This document shows, in pieces, positions 36,301-49,041 of a stretch of DNA of 64,000 nt. The notes beneath the pieces are model-generated. The model ran no database searches, was not told the origin of the DNA, and saw only the letters and a list, made by a program, of their open reading frames with translations. The translations under genes were made by a program, and so were the position numbers. Source of the DNA: Himantopus leucocephalus. Its lineage: Eukaryota > Chordata > Aves > Charadriiformes > Recurvirostridae. Every line of letters starts with the position of its first letter. Positions within the stretch are counted from its first letter, which is position 1. The DNA is taken from contig RSEF01000020.1 in the NCBI GenBank assembly GCA_003993805.1, positions 11,739,105 to 11,803,104 of the forward strand, in the 5' to 3' direction.

Positions 36301-38404
36301 CCCCTGGTGTCTTCGGGAGAACTGTGTTGAGACATCACAGGTCTGATCTGAAAGCCATTGAAGAACCTCCCTCGTGGCTTATGAAACCGATGGGCTTTAT
36401 TTTTAAAATGGAGCGGGGCTACTGCGGCGCTCTGACCTTTTTCAGCTTCTGCTGCTGCTTGGCCAAGACTTCGTTGCTGTAGGGCAGTGCCCTTGGGTTT
36501 CGCCATGGATACCCGCTTACTGGTTATTGCAACAACAGCAGATGAAACATCCCTCTTCGAAGCTCTGCAGTTAAATAAGTTAGCGGGAGAGCGAGGGGCT
36601 TACTGTGGGAACTGTTTGGTTTGTTAGTTTTGCTAATGCTCGGTCTGGATGCTGGCCACCAGCGAGGCTGTGAACAGTAGCATAGCTGGGAGATCTTGGG
36701 GGAAGCTGCATGCAGTGGCATTTGGTTTAGGTTATAGCAGGAAATTCTGCATCTGGGCCCTTTGTCTCAGATTTTCTGCTTTCATGCCCTGAACACACCA
36801 TGACCATTGCTTAACTCGGAGCTGCTGCTGCAACAAGAATTAAAATAAAAATAAAAATTCTTCCTCTTTGGGCCACTTTTAACAAAGTATTTGAGTAGAG
36901 GATGTTCCTCATCAGGATTGCTTTTTGAATAGGCGTTTGCTTCAGTAGGATTCTTCTGATAGGACTATTTTCTCTTCTGAAGTATTTCAGAACCGGGGAT
37001 GCTGAGCAAGCTCTATTTCCTACGCTAGTTACATAGAAGCAGACCATCAGCTCTAGCGGTCACAGAACGATCCGTTTTAATGATGCAAGTAACCTGCAAT
37101 AAAAGAACATAATAGGATGGCACATGGATGCGGACATAGGTAACTCTGGGATTGAGAGAAGCAAGAAACGGGACACCTGACTGGACCACCAACACATTTT
37201 AGAGAGAGTGAGTGGTGGTCATTAAAAGAGTAGTTCTACTTCTCCAAACTTTTCTGCCATCCCACTTGATATCCCCTCGCAAAATAAAAGTTGTGTGTCT
37301 GTGCCAAGACTAAGGACAAACCGGATCATGATAACAGCTAACAAGATCCCCTAAAAATAAAACAGAGGCTTAGGGAGAGAAACTGCAGAGCTCATAACTG
37401 CTTGGAGGATCTTGCCACAGGAAGGCAGAGCTGCAGTGCGAGCCTTGGGTATAAGCCTGGGTTAAAATACAGCTGTAAGAGGAATAACGGCCAATGAAAC
37501 CAAGAGGCTGTGCCATCACATTGCTCATACACCTGCAACTACCAGCAAGAACGGCTGTATTCAGGAATGTTGTGCTTTGGTGGTTATTGACGGTATGTGT
37601 CCCGAGCTTGCTATTTCTTTCCCCACCTCCTCTGGTCCTGCACTTCCTGGGACCAATGGGCAACGTTAGGAATCGAAGTCCACTGGATGGTAAACCGCTC
37701 TCAATTGCTGCTGCTGGGTGCCGCCACTGCCAGAGCTACCTTCGCTCCTGTCTACCAGGAGATGCCGTGTGGCAGGGAGACTCCCTGCAACTCACACCGC
37801 CACCATCACTCTTTCCCATGAATTTCTCAGAGACTAGGCTCAGCTGCACCACGGTAGCTTGGCACTTCCCCGTGCTCTTGTGCTGAGCATGCACGTCACA
37901 GCATGTCACAGGGGAAGAATGAAGCACCCGCTTGGGACCGCGAAGGACTGGGTCAGAAAGGAAAGGTGCTTCAGTGGACCAGTGGTGAACACGTGCTGCA
38001 GCACATGTTGAGTGGTCAAACCTACGTTTATCGGTGCTGATATCAGCAAACTGGTGCTGGTTACTCCGCTCTTGGGGAGTTTCTCTTCCATCATCTCCAA
38101 GGTGTTGTTTGTCACAGGTGGCCTCCCGGGAGTTGTAAGTGTCCCAGTCAGGCAGACTATACCCGGTGCTGGCAGAGCACGCTGGGGAGCTGGGATGACG
38201 ATGCATGAGCTGGCTGGGCCTGCCAACCGGGGATTGTCACCGTCTGACAGCAGGGAGCTGGGCTGGCTTTCCGAGCGATGAAAATACTGCCCTCAGTTAG
38301 GATGGTGACTTGTTTTCTGGCATTGTTGCCATCTATACCAAACAGTTTTGTCATTATTTGTCATATACTTCATATATATATTATTATTTGTCATATATTT
38401 CTGG
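33331..38404. other. Intergenic upstream of RBM38; no gene recognised
   Basis: No transposon recognised. Purine-rich A/G run near 34380-34412 and a C-run near 35337-35347. A minus-strand ATG frame of 191 codons (35931-36506) begins MAKPKGTALQQRSLGQAAAE and matches no family I know. Confidence 0.7.
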
Positions 38405-38784
38405 AGCTGTTCAGCCTGGAGAAGAGGAGGCTGAGGGCAGACCTTATCACTCTCTACAACTGCCTGAAAGGAGGTTGTAGAGAGATGGGGACTGACCTCT
38501 TCTCCCTGGTGACAAGTGATAGGACGAGAGGAAATGGGTTCAAGTTAAGCCAGGCAAGGTTTAGGTTGGATATTAGGAAACATTTTTTCACTGAAAGGGT
38601 TATCCAACGTTGGAATAGGCTGCCCAGGGAGGTGGTGGATTCGCCATCCCTGGAGGTGTTTAAAAAAAGGGTACTTGGGGATATGGTTTAGATGTGGTTT
38701 TGTCAGGTTAGGTTAATGGTTGGACTTGATGATCTTAAAGGTCCCTTCCAACCTTAACAATTCTATGATTCTATGATTCTATCG
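38405..38784 (+). mobile_element. CR1 LINE fragment, 5'-truncated, RBM38-RAE1 interval
   Basis: Starts at CTGTTCAGCCTGGAGAAGAG and reads [12 protein letters not shown], then [16 protein letters not shown] and [15 protein letters not shown]. It ends with GATCTTAAAGGTCCCTTCC and three ATTCTATG units. The 3' end, with its GTTTTGTCAGGTTAGGTTAATGG-type text, differs from the other two copies, so it belongs to another CR1 subfamily. Confidence 0.93.
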
Positions 38785-39780
38785 GTATTGTAATGTCTTG
38801 GCCAAGAGCAACGATAACCCTCACCTTTCCTGTGACCTCGGGGATGATTGCTCTTTGGCCTATTAGTGAATAAACTAATGAAAAGGGTTGTGACATTCAT
38901 ATTGCAAGTGAATTACGCAACAAAATTGTGGAACCCTTCACTAGCTGATTTTAGTTTCTTCTTCACTTTGTAGGACAAGACAGGAAAGGGCTGATAAAGG
39001 TTAGAAATAGAAAAGGAACAGGACAAAGCAAACAAATCGTGTCTGTTTCTGGATCAGAAGTTTCTATCCAGATTTTCTACCACAAGTCCTCCATTGATAG
39101 CAAGTAACGGGGAAGACGAGGTGTAAGATGGAGAGGTCCGTTTTCCTGCTGTTGACAGCATTAGGTGATATCAAAAGAACATTAACTATGTAGGCCAAAA
39201 TACTGCCCATTTCCTCAAGTTTACCTTCGGTGATGCCATGGAGGAAGACTTCCTTCAGGAACAGGCTCAGGTATCCCCAGATCTGACGGGCAGGGCTGGG
39301 GGAGAAGGGAGAGAAAGAGAAAGAGATGAAACCGGTAGTCATCATCTGCTAAACACAACCTCCCATAAAGATATTGTTCCTTTCCTGAATTTCTGCACAG
39401 AAATTATGGGTTTTTTTAATGGAAACATTATCACAGCTTTCTCAGGCTGGGATTTAATTATTGAACAAAAGGGTTTTCCTCCCTAAAAAAGTTTTTTAGA
39501 GAAACCATTCAATTTGAGTCAAACTGCAAAGCTTACATCTCAAAATAGTTCAGGAAATGTTTTCACTATTTCAATTTTATGTTGTACTTTGGGAAAACAT
39601 TAATTGTAACTTCACACTTTCGTTAGCATTTTGAAAACCATAAACTACATTTTAAAATAAGCAAGAAACAGTTTCATGTTCTTTAAAGAACGGAAGCAGA
39701 AAATTTTCGGAATTTTGAAACTATTTTTTTTTCCCCCAAATTTTTGTTGAACTGCTATGTTAAAACTAAGTGGTATTTTC

Positions 39781-39814
<34 letters not shown>

Positions 39815-42800
39815 NCTAACAATCTCTGCTTGAGCTGCCAGGGCCGCATCCCGTGACCTTTTCATGGGATTGCATGTGTCACTGGTAGCACAAACTGAGC
39901 AGGCACTGTCCACCCACTCCAACGAGGGAATGGTCAGGACACACAGAAGAACATTAAACAAGATGTCTTACCTCTGGGATGTACAACACAGTTGTATGGG
40001 CAAGAGAGACATTCTTAACAGCTAAAGAAAAGTGAATTCAGAGCTGGGACACATCGACAGATGACAGATGTGAGGTCAGACCTCAGGTGGGCCCTTTCTA
40101 CCCAACGTCCCCCAGGTGAGCACACCCAGGTCTGTCCCATCTGGATCGCCTCCTTAATCTGGTAGTGTCCTCTTCTGCAGGTTGCTGTATTTTAGACCTT
40201 ACTAATACAGACTGTTCTGCCTTGTCACATCCAATGAGATGAATAATCCATCTACTCTGGTATCCTTCCAATTTCTGATACTTTTAGAAGGTATTTAATG
40301 CCCGCAACGAACCTGGCCAAGTGCAGAATAACGTACACAAAAAAAAAAAAAAAAAAAAAAAAANCAGCATGGTATGTAATTAACTTTCTTTAAAGGTTTA
40401 GTTAGAAACTCTTGGAGCCTTCTAGTTATGACGTCTATTCTATTCAAACACAAGGCAGGAAAGATTTGTTGCAGTGGCTCTGAACAGGGTATGAACACAG
40501 CTGAACTGTCAAGACATCAAAACGACATCAGCCCTGGATACAAAAGCTATATCCATGGAGCCTGGAGAGGTATTTAAAAAGAAAGACACTGTTACCTGGA
40601 CTGAAATCTGGGCAGAATGATTCCAGCTTCTACATGATCTCAAAAGGCCTAAAATGTGCCTTTTACAAAAAACTCAGTTATGGCACTGCCACCGGCGGGC
40701 AGCACAGCCACAGACCGCAAGGGTCAAAGCTCACACCCCATCGGCTGGAGCACGGCAGTCATCGCCGATGAGGAACAGCCATCAATAGCTCAACAGGCAA
40801 TTGCCAGCAAGATGGTGTCCCCAACATTGCAGCAGCACAATGACATCGGCTGAACGTGACAACTGAAACAAAGGCAGGCTATTTCCTGCTAAATCACCGG
40901 GACCAGTTACACTCTCATGCTCGTAGTTAGTGGATAAGCACATCGAGATGTGCATAAGACAATAAAGAGGGTATGTATCACACGCATTCTCAGAAAGACA
41001 GAAAAACATCGACAGTTGATCTGTATTCTTGAAGTAAAGTCAAGCTCATGAATGAAGCATATGGACTGGTACTAAATCAGGAAATCCATTCTGCTTCTTG
41101 GAGTATTGTTTTCCTTTTGCCAGCCCGCGGGTGCCAAGGCCAGTCCTACCTCAAAGGACATTTTCATCAGCCTACAAGAAGAAAAAACAACTCTTCTGTT
41201 TCCTTACCAGAAGGACAGCTTTGACAGCACTGTCCATGAAGATAAGGAGCTTAGCAGGAGCAAGATAGTAGCAAGTAGGTTCTCAGATGACTCCGTGATA
41301 GGAGAGTTACTATTGGAGAACTTTTCCCTGGGCCAAGCCACGTTCAGAATAGTCTGGAGACTTCAGTCATCTTCTCTTTCATTTCCTCGCTGCTGCTGGC
41401 AGGACCACCAAAGAAAGGTGCTCAGATGATGAACTGGATGACCTGAGCCATGGTGAAAGACACAGGTCAGCACTACAGAATGACTCGAACTGCATCACAC
41501 AGCCTACGGTTGAACAAAAGCGTGATGGGAGAAGGGTTCAGTGAAAAAGGTTTTGCTAAGCTGTTCTCTTTTAATAGGCATTTCCCATCTTTCTGTGTTT
41601 TTGTGAACAGTCCAGTGACTGTGTTTCTGAAATGCTATGTACTAATGTTTGAAGTCTGACAATGTTCAACAGATGGAAAGTTGTTCTTTACGAATATATA
41701 GGTTCTGTTCCATAAATTAAACATTAATGCATAAACAAGCAATTATTGTCTGCAACCCATATTATGTAGAGAGACCTCCAAGGAAAAGAGTCAGATGTGT
41801 GCAGAAAGCAATTACCTGTCAGTAAGTGATATCGGTCCTTTTGAGTCCATATAAATCCCACTCCGCGTTACAGCGGGAGCATGGCAGACAGCTGTCCTTC
41901 CAAAGAAAAGAAAAAAAAAAGAGAGTGTATTTTAACTTCTGTTTTAGTCATTTGAGAACAGTTTGAGCTGCTGCATTACGTCTGCACGTTACCGACTGCA
42001 ATAATTATGGTATATTTTAAACAATCTGTATCTCCCTTTGCTGCAGTGAGCTGTACTGCAGGCGAGCAGAGGAGGATGACCGAACGGGCTGACAGCGGCT
42101 CAGAAAAGGACATTTGAACTTACGCCTTTCTGGGGACGGCACAACTGTCATTAAATACCATGGGAGGCTTTGAAGAAAATCCGTTGGTTGAGTTTTGCTT
42201 CATAGCGTTCCCAGGAAGTGAACATTATCATTCTCCTTATCTGGAACAACCAACCAAAGAACGCAGTGCTGCCGATGATTTGCATTTAAGAAACGCTAAT
42301 GACAGAAAGCATTCAGTGTCAGACTACAAAGCATTTGTTAATGCACCATAAAGTAAGGGAGGAGAGACTTCACTGACCCGGGTATTTAACAGGCAGTCTC
42401 CAGCATTTTTCTATTACTACGACAAACTCATGCTTGGCTCTCAGCGCACACGTACCCCACGTGTTACCACCTGCAAAAGATACACTGGACAGCAAAGGGT
42501 AAACTTTCCCTATTCACGGTTAAGAGCATTACCTTAATCTTTTATCTAGGCCTGCTTTTCAGTGGCACTTGATACAGGAGTTATACGAAACACTTCCTTG
42601 AATACATAAAGCCAGAGATTGAGTTACACACGACTGAAGAGCTGTGCCGCTAGTAAGACAAAAGCTCCTATATTACCTGGCACATGCCTGCTAAATTATT
42701 GAAGTGTCTCTTCAAACTGAATGTATTCACTGGATAATTAGTCAACAGAAGAAAACGGTCTCTCTTTACAAAGCTAATGTTGACAGGTATTGTATCTTTT

Positions 42801-43655
42801 ATGCACTGTAACAAAAAGTATTTGCAGAACTGATGCAACACAAACATTTGGAATTGCTGTGTCCATGCGAAAGCGTTCCCGAGGCACGCGGCCCCTCTGC
42901 GATATCGCCTCGGTCTCCTATTACCGTACAAGCAAGTCCTAAACAGTGCAAATTCCTTTTACCTAACGTACCACTGTCCCCAATTCAGAAGCAGGTAACC
43001 GGTGCAAATAAACCAGGTTTGCTTCGCATTTATGGAATGAGTCTGATCAACCCGAAACAGCCGTCCGCAGCCCGACTCCCGCCCCGTGCTGCGCTGCGGC
43101 GTCCAGCGGGACCCACCCGGGGCGCTGCCGACACATCCCTGCCACTTCTCAGTCACACCGATTGTAGCTGTGACATCCCGGTGTGCCGCTCCGGCGGCTG
43201 TATTCCTGTGAGCTTGTTTCCTGATGGGGATTCTTGGGAACACAGGCTACTCCGTGCGTACACAGAACACACTGCGCAATGGAAACACTCACGTCTGTCG
43301 GCCGAAACGCTCCCTGCCAGCCGGCTGATGATGTTGCTCCCTTGATACCGACCTGGCGAGGGAAGAACAGAGGCAGTTTCCACAGGTGAAATGGCTGTCC
43401 TATTGCCGAGAGCAGCACAACGGCCTCTGTACTGCCTGTATATAAACACAAGCTTACTTGGAAATAAGAACAGATGTCTGACCATGAGCTGTACGATGAA
43501 ATACACAGTTCTGCCAACTCCAACTCACAGCCAGAGGTGCGTGAAGATGACATTCTGTCAATGCAGATATTACTGTTTTGTTGGGTTTTTTTTAAACTAC
43601 GCCTGTCACTTCATACTGAGAGGACAGACGGGTTCTTTTAGGGATGGCACTAAGT
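38785..43655. other. Intergenic; A-runs with single Ns, no gene recognised
   Basis: Long A-runs at about 39787-39814 and 40338-40363 each end in an N (39815, 40364). A plus-strand frame at 41106-41429 follows a good acceptor-like TTTTCCTTTTGCCAG but has no identifiable homolog. An octamer ATTTGCAT is at 42278-42285. Confidence 0.7.
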
Positions 43656-44397
43656 TGTAGTTACAGTAATAGTAGTAATAGTTACAGTTAAAGCTTTATT
43701 TTCATAACAGGATATTATGATTTGTATAGCACAGAATTTACAATTAAAATGGCACAGGATGTCTACAAGCAGGATCAATGTGGTACAAATCTATAAGTAG
43801 TGCAATACAGAATTTATAATACAACTTATAATTTCTAATCACCGGGGCCCTCTGCAGATTGGGTCAGACCTTAATACAAGGTTTTCTGTATCAATAGTCA
43901 ATCATAAATTAGACTCAAAAAATCATGTAAAAGCAGTCAGTCACTCAATCCTCGGAGGAAGCAGCCGAGGCTGGAGGCATCCCTGGTCACGGCTCTCACT
44001 GACCAGCAGCAGTTCGGGTCCGAGTTCCCCACTGAGGGCTTGTGACTGCTTGATTTTATAGACAGCACTTCGGGGGCTGTTACAGTCCCCTGTTCCGTGC
44101 CGGGGACATCACCACCGGGTGCCTGGGACCTTCAAGGCTGGCAAGGAAGGGAGTAACCGGCCTGGCGCCCGGGAATCTTGAAGCCAGCATGGAGAGGAAG
44201 AAGAAATCTGTTTGGTTTGTCTACTTGGTTCACAGGACCTTCAGGGCCTGATAACGCAAGAAACGAATACATGAGCCGCTCGGTCACAGCAAACGGCTGC
44301 TTGCCTTATAAAACGGCGTTAGTTATGCTGACCACATTGGCAGGGGTGGGGAGCAGGGGCTGGCGGTCACATACGCCCCAGGGACAAGATGGCTACA
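43656..44397 (-). mobile_element. Candidate solo LTR of an endogenous retrovirus
   Basis: A 742-bp block has short inverted ends TGTAG and CTACA. Read on the minus strand it has LTR order: a GC-rich first half, a TATAAAA box (complement of 44054-44060), then AATAAA (complement of 43695-43700) 39 nt before the end. The composition shifts from GC-rich to AT-rich between the two signals. I see no matching target-site duplication, no purine tract and no retroviral coding sequence next to it, so a solo LTR is the best reading. Confidence 0.45.
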
Positions 44398-47300
44398 CAG
44401 GGTAAATAAGCGATTTAAAAATGTACTCAAATCTTGTCATTCAAAACTATTTCTCCCTTTCATTATCTTGTGCATTTCCCAGCTTTGAAAAGGAAAATAA
44501 AGAAGACGTTGCATTTCAAATTTTTGGTAAAAAAGTGCCCTTGTTTTAAGTAGCTTATCGCTGAGCTTACCTGCTTGTTTTCTAGTGAATAATTTTTATT
44601 GGCTTTTTTCTCTCTTCCTTCAAGAAATGCAGTTTAGGAAAAAAAAAACCCTAGAGCTGCTTACCACTTTTAAACCTACAGGCTCCTATGATAGCGGCGT
44701 GAAAACTAGTCTAATTTATTAAGATTTATCTTTGAAAGAGAAGTTAATTAGAACACTAGTAGCTGACTGTCCAGGTCATACGCTAACTCACTCAGCTCCA
44801 CCCTCATCTAATCTAAACTCTTAAATTAAATGTCTGATCCCCAACGCTCAGCCAGACAGACAGATGTGCCCCTGAGCAGCTAGAAGAGCATCTCATAGTT
44901 TGTTCTAAAAAAAGGTCTTTGTTTATGTTTATGGATAGACATCGCGTACACTCCTGTAAAGCTCAAATTAAAGAGTAATTCCATCTTGTATGCATCTTCT
45001 TCTATTCTCTGAGTGTTTGGGGACAGGTTGATATTACAAATGACAGTATTTGTGGTATAGCACAGGCTCTGTGCTCCATGGAGAACTCCACCGGAGCCAA
45101 GCGGGCAGCGGAGCACGGATGCTGCCGGGAAGGCTTTCGCTGAGCCGCCATCGATGCTGCCACCTCCCGGCGTAACAGCAGACCTACAGCAACAGCTTGA
45201 AACGGCACATTTAGAGAGTTTCGCGCATACTGCAACTGCTGCTGTAGAAAATTTTATAAAGGAATTGTTTTTATTCTGAATTCGTTCCCTTCGTTATTTC
45301 GTGTTGCAGCACCAGCTGAAGACTCTCACCTGGCTGGTGAGCTGAGCAGCCCGGGGGAAGTGCCATACGGACTGAATCTCCGTCAAAAACTTCTGAAAGA
45401 AGGTAAGATAAGTCTCCATGCAAATGACGCTTAGCTAGCAAACCTGGGGATGTAAAAACCTAACAGCGTAAACCTTTAACACTGCATTTTGCCCTGGTTC
45501 ATCTCTACAAACAGCATCAGCAAAAAAAAACCAAACAAGAAATAAGCGGCTTCCATCATTTCACAGGCCAGATAGCGTAAACCTTTTGAGACTGGTTTGA
45601 CGCAATTCCTTTATAGTGGACAGTTGCCCACACGCCTCGGCTGCAAATAGCACTTTATCACAGCTAAATTGAACTAGGCCTAAGCAATAATTCTATTGAA
45701 ATTTCCCAGCTAGACCTAACCCCACCTCTATCCCAAATCCGTACTTCTCTGGAGAATGACTCAGATTAACCTGTTTTCCTGGCCAAGGAGCTACGCTGGA
45801 GCACTCACCAATTCAGCTATTGCATTTCACAGATGGTTAATTAAGATACTCTGTCTGACTGCTTGCCATTGTGCAAACATGTCTGTCTTTCATTTGTGAA
45901 AGGCTTTAGCAGACAATCTTTTTGTCAATTGCTTAGTTTTCCGAAATACACTTTATTAAACCAACATGCAAGGCCACCGACATGTGAGACTAGCAGGAGG
46001 AAGGTTAAGATAGCTTATCTGAAAATGTTTATAAGATGTCCCCATTTTGGGGGAGGCTCAACTGAGTTTCTGTTTATGCCAAAGATAATTTTTCTGCAGT
46101 AAAACACAAACATTGACAGCAAGCTATCAAAAAAAAAATCAGTTATTTTATTAATCTAGCATTCCTACTGTTAGCTTTGGGTACACACTATAATCTTACA
46201 CTCCACTTCATTCAGTTTTTTGGGCAGGTAACTGTCACAGGACAGCAAGTTAATACATTTCCAGAACATGCGCTAACACTTATTTGTGGGTGAATACGCT
46301 CTCACTACATGTTTGATGCTTGAAGGGAAACAGCTGTATGTACTTTACAAGAGAACCTCACAGTAATTGCAGGGAGGAGTAAATTGCCAATGCATTCTCT
46401 TAACTTGGGCAATGGAAAACAAACCAGTTCGAAGTTTGACTCGGTCCTCCCAACTGAATATACCTAATGTGCACAGCAACGCAATGGAAGATACATCCTT
46501 CTAAAATTAGTCTGAACAATTAATGTGATGACTAAGTAATTCTGAAACCTCACTGACAGATAAAAAGAAATTGATTCCAACAGAAGAGTAAGTACTCAAC
46601 ATATTAATACAGAACTGCATTACCAAACAAGAGGCTTACCAGTGCTGGCTTCAAAATGAAAATGTATTTTGGCCAAACTTAGTATCCACTTAAATAGGTG
46701 CAACTACATTGGATCCAGTAGCAACGTATCTGCTGAACTAGAGTGAATCTATTTTCTCATCATACATTGTTAAGTATTTAAATAAACAGATTTTTTTTAA
46801 ACAAGAAACAGATGATACATTCCATTCTTCCCTATTTACACCAGTGGGAGTTCTGCACACAGGAGATTACAATTTTTTTTAGGTTTGGTTTTTTTTTTTC
46901 TTTCCATCTGTGACCACACACACTTAACCTTGAGCCTTCAATTGCTTGGTGGCATTCCTTTGACTGGGAAGTCTGGAAAAATGTGCTAACAACCAAAGAT
47001 TATAGCATAACAGTCACAACCTTTTAAAAAAAAAAAAATCAACAAAACCAAAAGAAATGTTTGAGCAAACGACCGGCTATTGATGTAACTGCTGGGAACT
47101 CTTTCCTATCTTAAAGAAAACAGTCCATGAATGTGAAACCTAAAACCATGTAAAACATAAAAGTCGCAGGGAAAAAAAGACAATCCATCTTGAGAAATAA
47201 AACCCAGAATAGAGCATCTCTAAAACAGCAGCAGAGTCTATTTCATGGACTTTCCTCAACTATATGACTATGCCAAACAAGAAATGCACACCCAACAAAA

Positions 47301-47699
47301 CCTGATCAACACCATAAAGTGAAGAGTCAGAAGTTAAAAGGACAAGCAGGCTATGGAGAGTTTGAACATAGTACGATTCATTTGTACTAAAGACAAATTG
47401 TCAGGTGTTTGGCTGTTGATAGCCAGGAACTTGATTCATTCTTATAAAACAAAAGGCCTTTCACACTAGTCCACTTCGTTCTTTGACGCAAAACCACAGG
47501 AATCATTCATAAAGAAATAGCAACTGGAGAATGCATTTGATTTCCAGCTTAAGCAGCTGGAAGAAAAGTACTTTACTTTCAGAAAATATATCTGAATTAC
47601 AGTGAAAGGACAAGAAACTGCTTTTAGAAGTGAAGCATGCCACCTTACCCATGTTTTTATAATAGAACTTTTGAATATAAAAAAAAGCATTTAGTAAAA
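44398..47699. other. Intergenic between candidate LTR and RAE1 3' end
   Basis: Mostly AT-rich. A GC-richer island at about 45,070-45,420 contains an exon-like segment (see findings). An octamer ATGCAAAT is at 45418-45425. No recognised repeat. Confidence 0.7.
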
Positions 47700-48954
47700 A
47701 TTTTATTTGAAATGTAGCATGAATCCATAACCATAAGTGTTACAACATACAGTTTTACAGAGAATTTGTACAATAGGACAGGTATTTCTATACATGCGCC
47801 CCCTCATTTTTATTTAGTCATTATCAAACAACAGTTGAACAGGAATAATAAGCATTCACTTCTAAAAAGAAAACTTTGGCATGTATACAACTGGCTAGTT
47901 AAAAGTAAACAGTGGTAGATTCAAGTCAGAAAGAGACCCACTTGTTTTGTTTCACAGCATTTTTGATCAGGATGAAACTCACGAGCGCTATTTTCTAGTT
48001 AATACAAAAATGAGTACTTTTTTTTTTTTTTCAGTCCAGAACCCCATTAAGGGACAAAACCAGGTTAAGAGAGATGTAAACGAACCAACTTTTAACTCTA
48101 AAAGGTGTCAGTTTTAAAGCAGTTCAGGCCACAAGTATTTTGCACACACTGGTTTGGTCATGAACAAAACAAAACCTTTAATGGTTTATTCATATTACTT
48201 AACTATGTATCGCTTGGCACAACTGGCAATTTCTCCTTCGGACTAGAAAAAGCATGAGCATTGTTGGCTCAAAAGTCATGTCCATTGCTGGAGCTTAAGA
48301 AAAAACTAAAGCAGAATTTGCACAGTGCCCATCTTCTGTCTCGAGTTTCTGTGACTCCTGTTGACCACTTTACATACCTACCAAATTCATTCAAAAAATG
48401 AGGGAAAACAATTTGCAAGGCATTTCTTCCTGGCATACAGAAGACAGTATTTCCATTTTAAAAATCAGAAAGCAACGAAGAACCCCTGAATAATAAGTAA
48501 TAACAAGCCTCCTCTGAGAAGAATTACTTGCAATTCTTCAAGTACTTACAAAAAATACAGTATTTATACAACTTCTCCAGAACAATTATAATTAACATAT
48601 TTTAATATAGTACTAATAAAATAAATCCATAGATACAAATGGTTGCACTTTAAGCAGGAATATCTAACCCAGATTTAGATTTTGCTGCAATTTCATTATT
48701 GCTGTGGAACAGACAGTGGTTAAGTCACGTGAATACTAGTCTCTCTTTCTTACACACATCAGAATATCTAATTTGAAAAATGTTCTCCAGCAAGTTAGAA
48801 TACATTTAATGTAATTTTTACAGTTCCTGCTAAATGTTAGCGATCCAAAGTTGACTGAACCGTGGTGCAACAGGGCACAAATGGCAGAAGAGCAGTGGAG
48901 TAGAGGCAGGAATGGCAGAAGACAGTAGAGCAACGCATGTCAGGCTCATACTCA
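47700..48954 (-). other. RAE1: RAE1 3' UTR (end not certain)
   Basis: AT-rich sequence follows the RAE1 stop. Candidate AATAAA signals on the coding strand are complements of 48185-48190, 47809-47814 and 47702-47707. I cannot tell which is used; the feature runs to the most distal. Confidence 0.5.
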
Positions 48955-49041
48955 CTACTTCTTATTCCTAGGCTTTAGCTCTTCTGCCGCATTTCGCAGA
49001 AAAATGTAGTTTTTCTTTTGTGGATTATAAAATTCATGACC
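48955..49041 (-). CDS. RAE1: RAE1 terminal coding exon (residues 341-368)
   Basis: Starts [20 protein letters not shown] and ends PRNKK with TAG at 48955-48957. The acceptor is TTTTTAG. Confidence 0.98.
   Translation of the reverse strand, partial: GHEFYNPQKKNYIFLRNAAEELKPRNKK

Noticed and set aside
39787..40363. Long A-runs as possible tails of processed pseudogenes
   Set aside because: The sequence before each run has no coding similarity and no duplicated flanks were seen.
43650..44403. Target-site duplication around the candidate LTR
   Set aside because: Left flank CTAAGT and right flank CAGGGT do not match, nor do shifts of a few bases.
45078..45275. Further short plus-strand frames next to the 45310 exon-like segment (MENSTGAKR..., ...TADLQQQLETAHLE...)
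   Set aside because: They are in different frames, and the gap to 45310 is only about 50 nt, too short for a vertebrate intron; no good donor is present.
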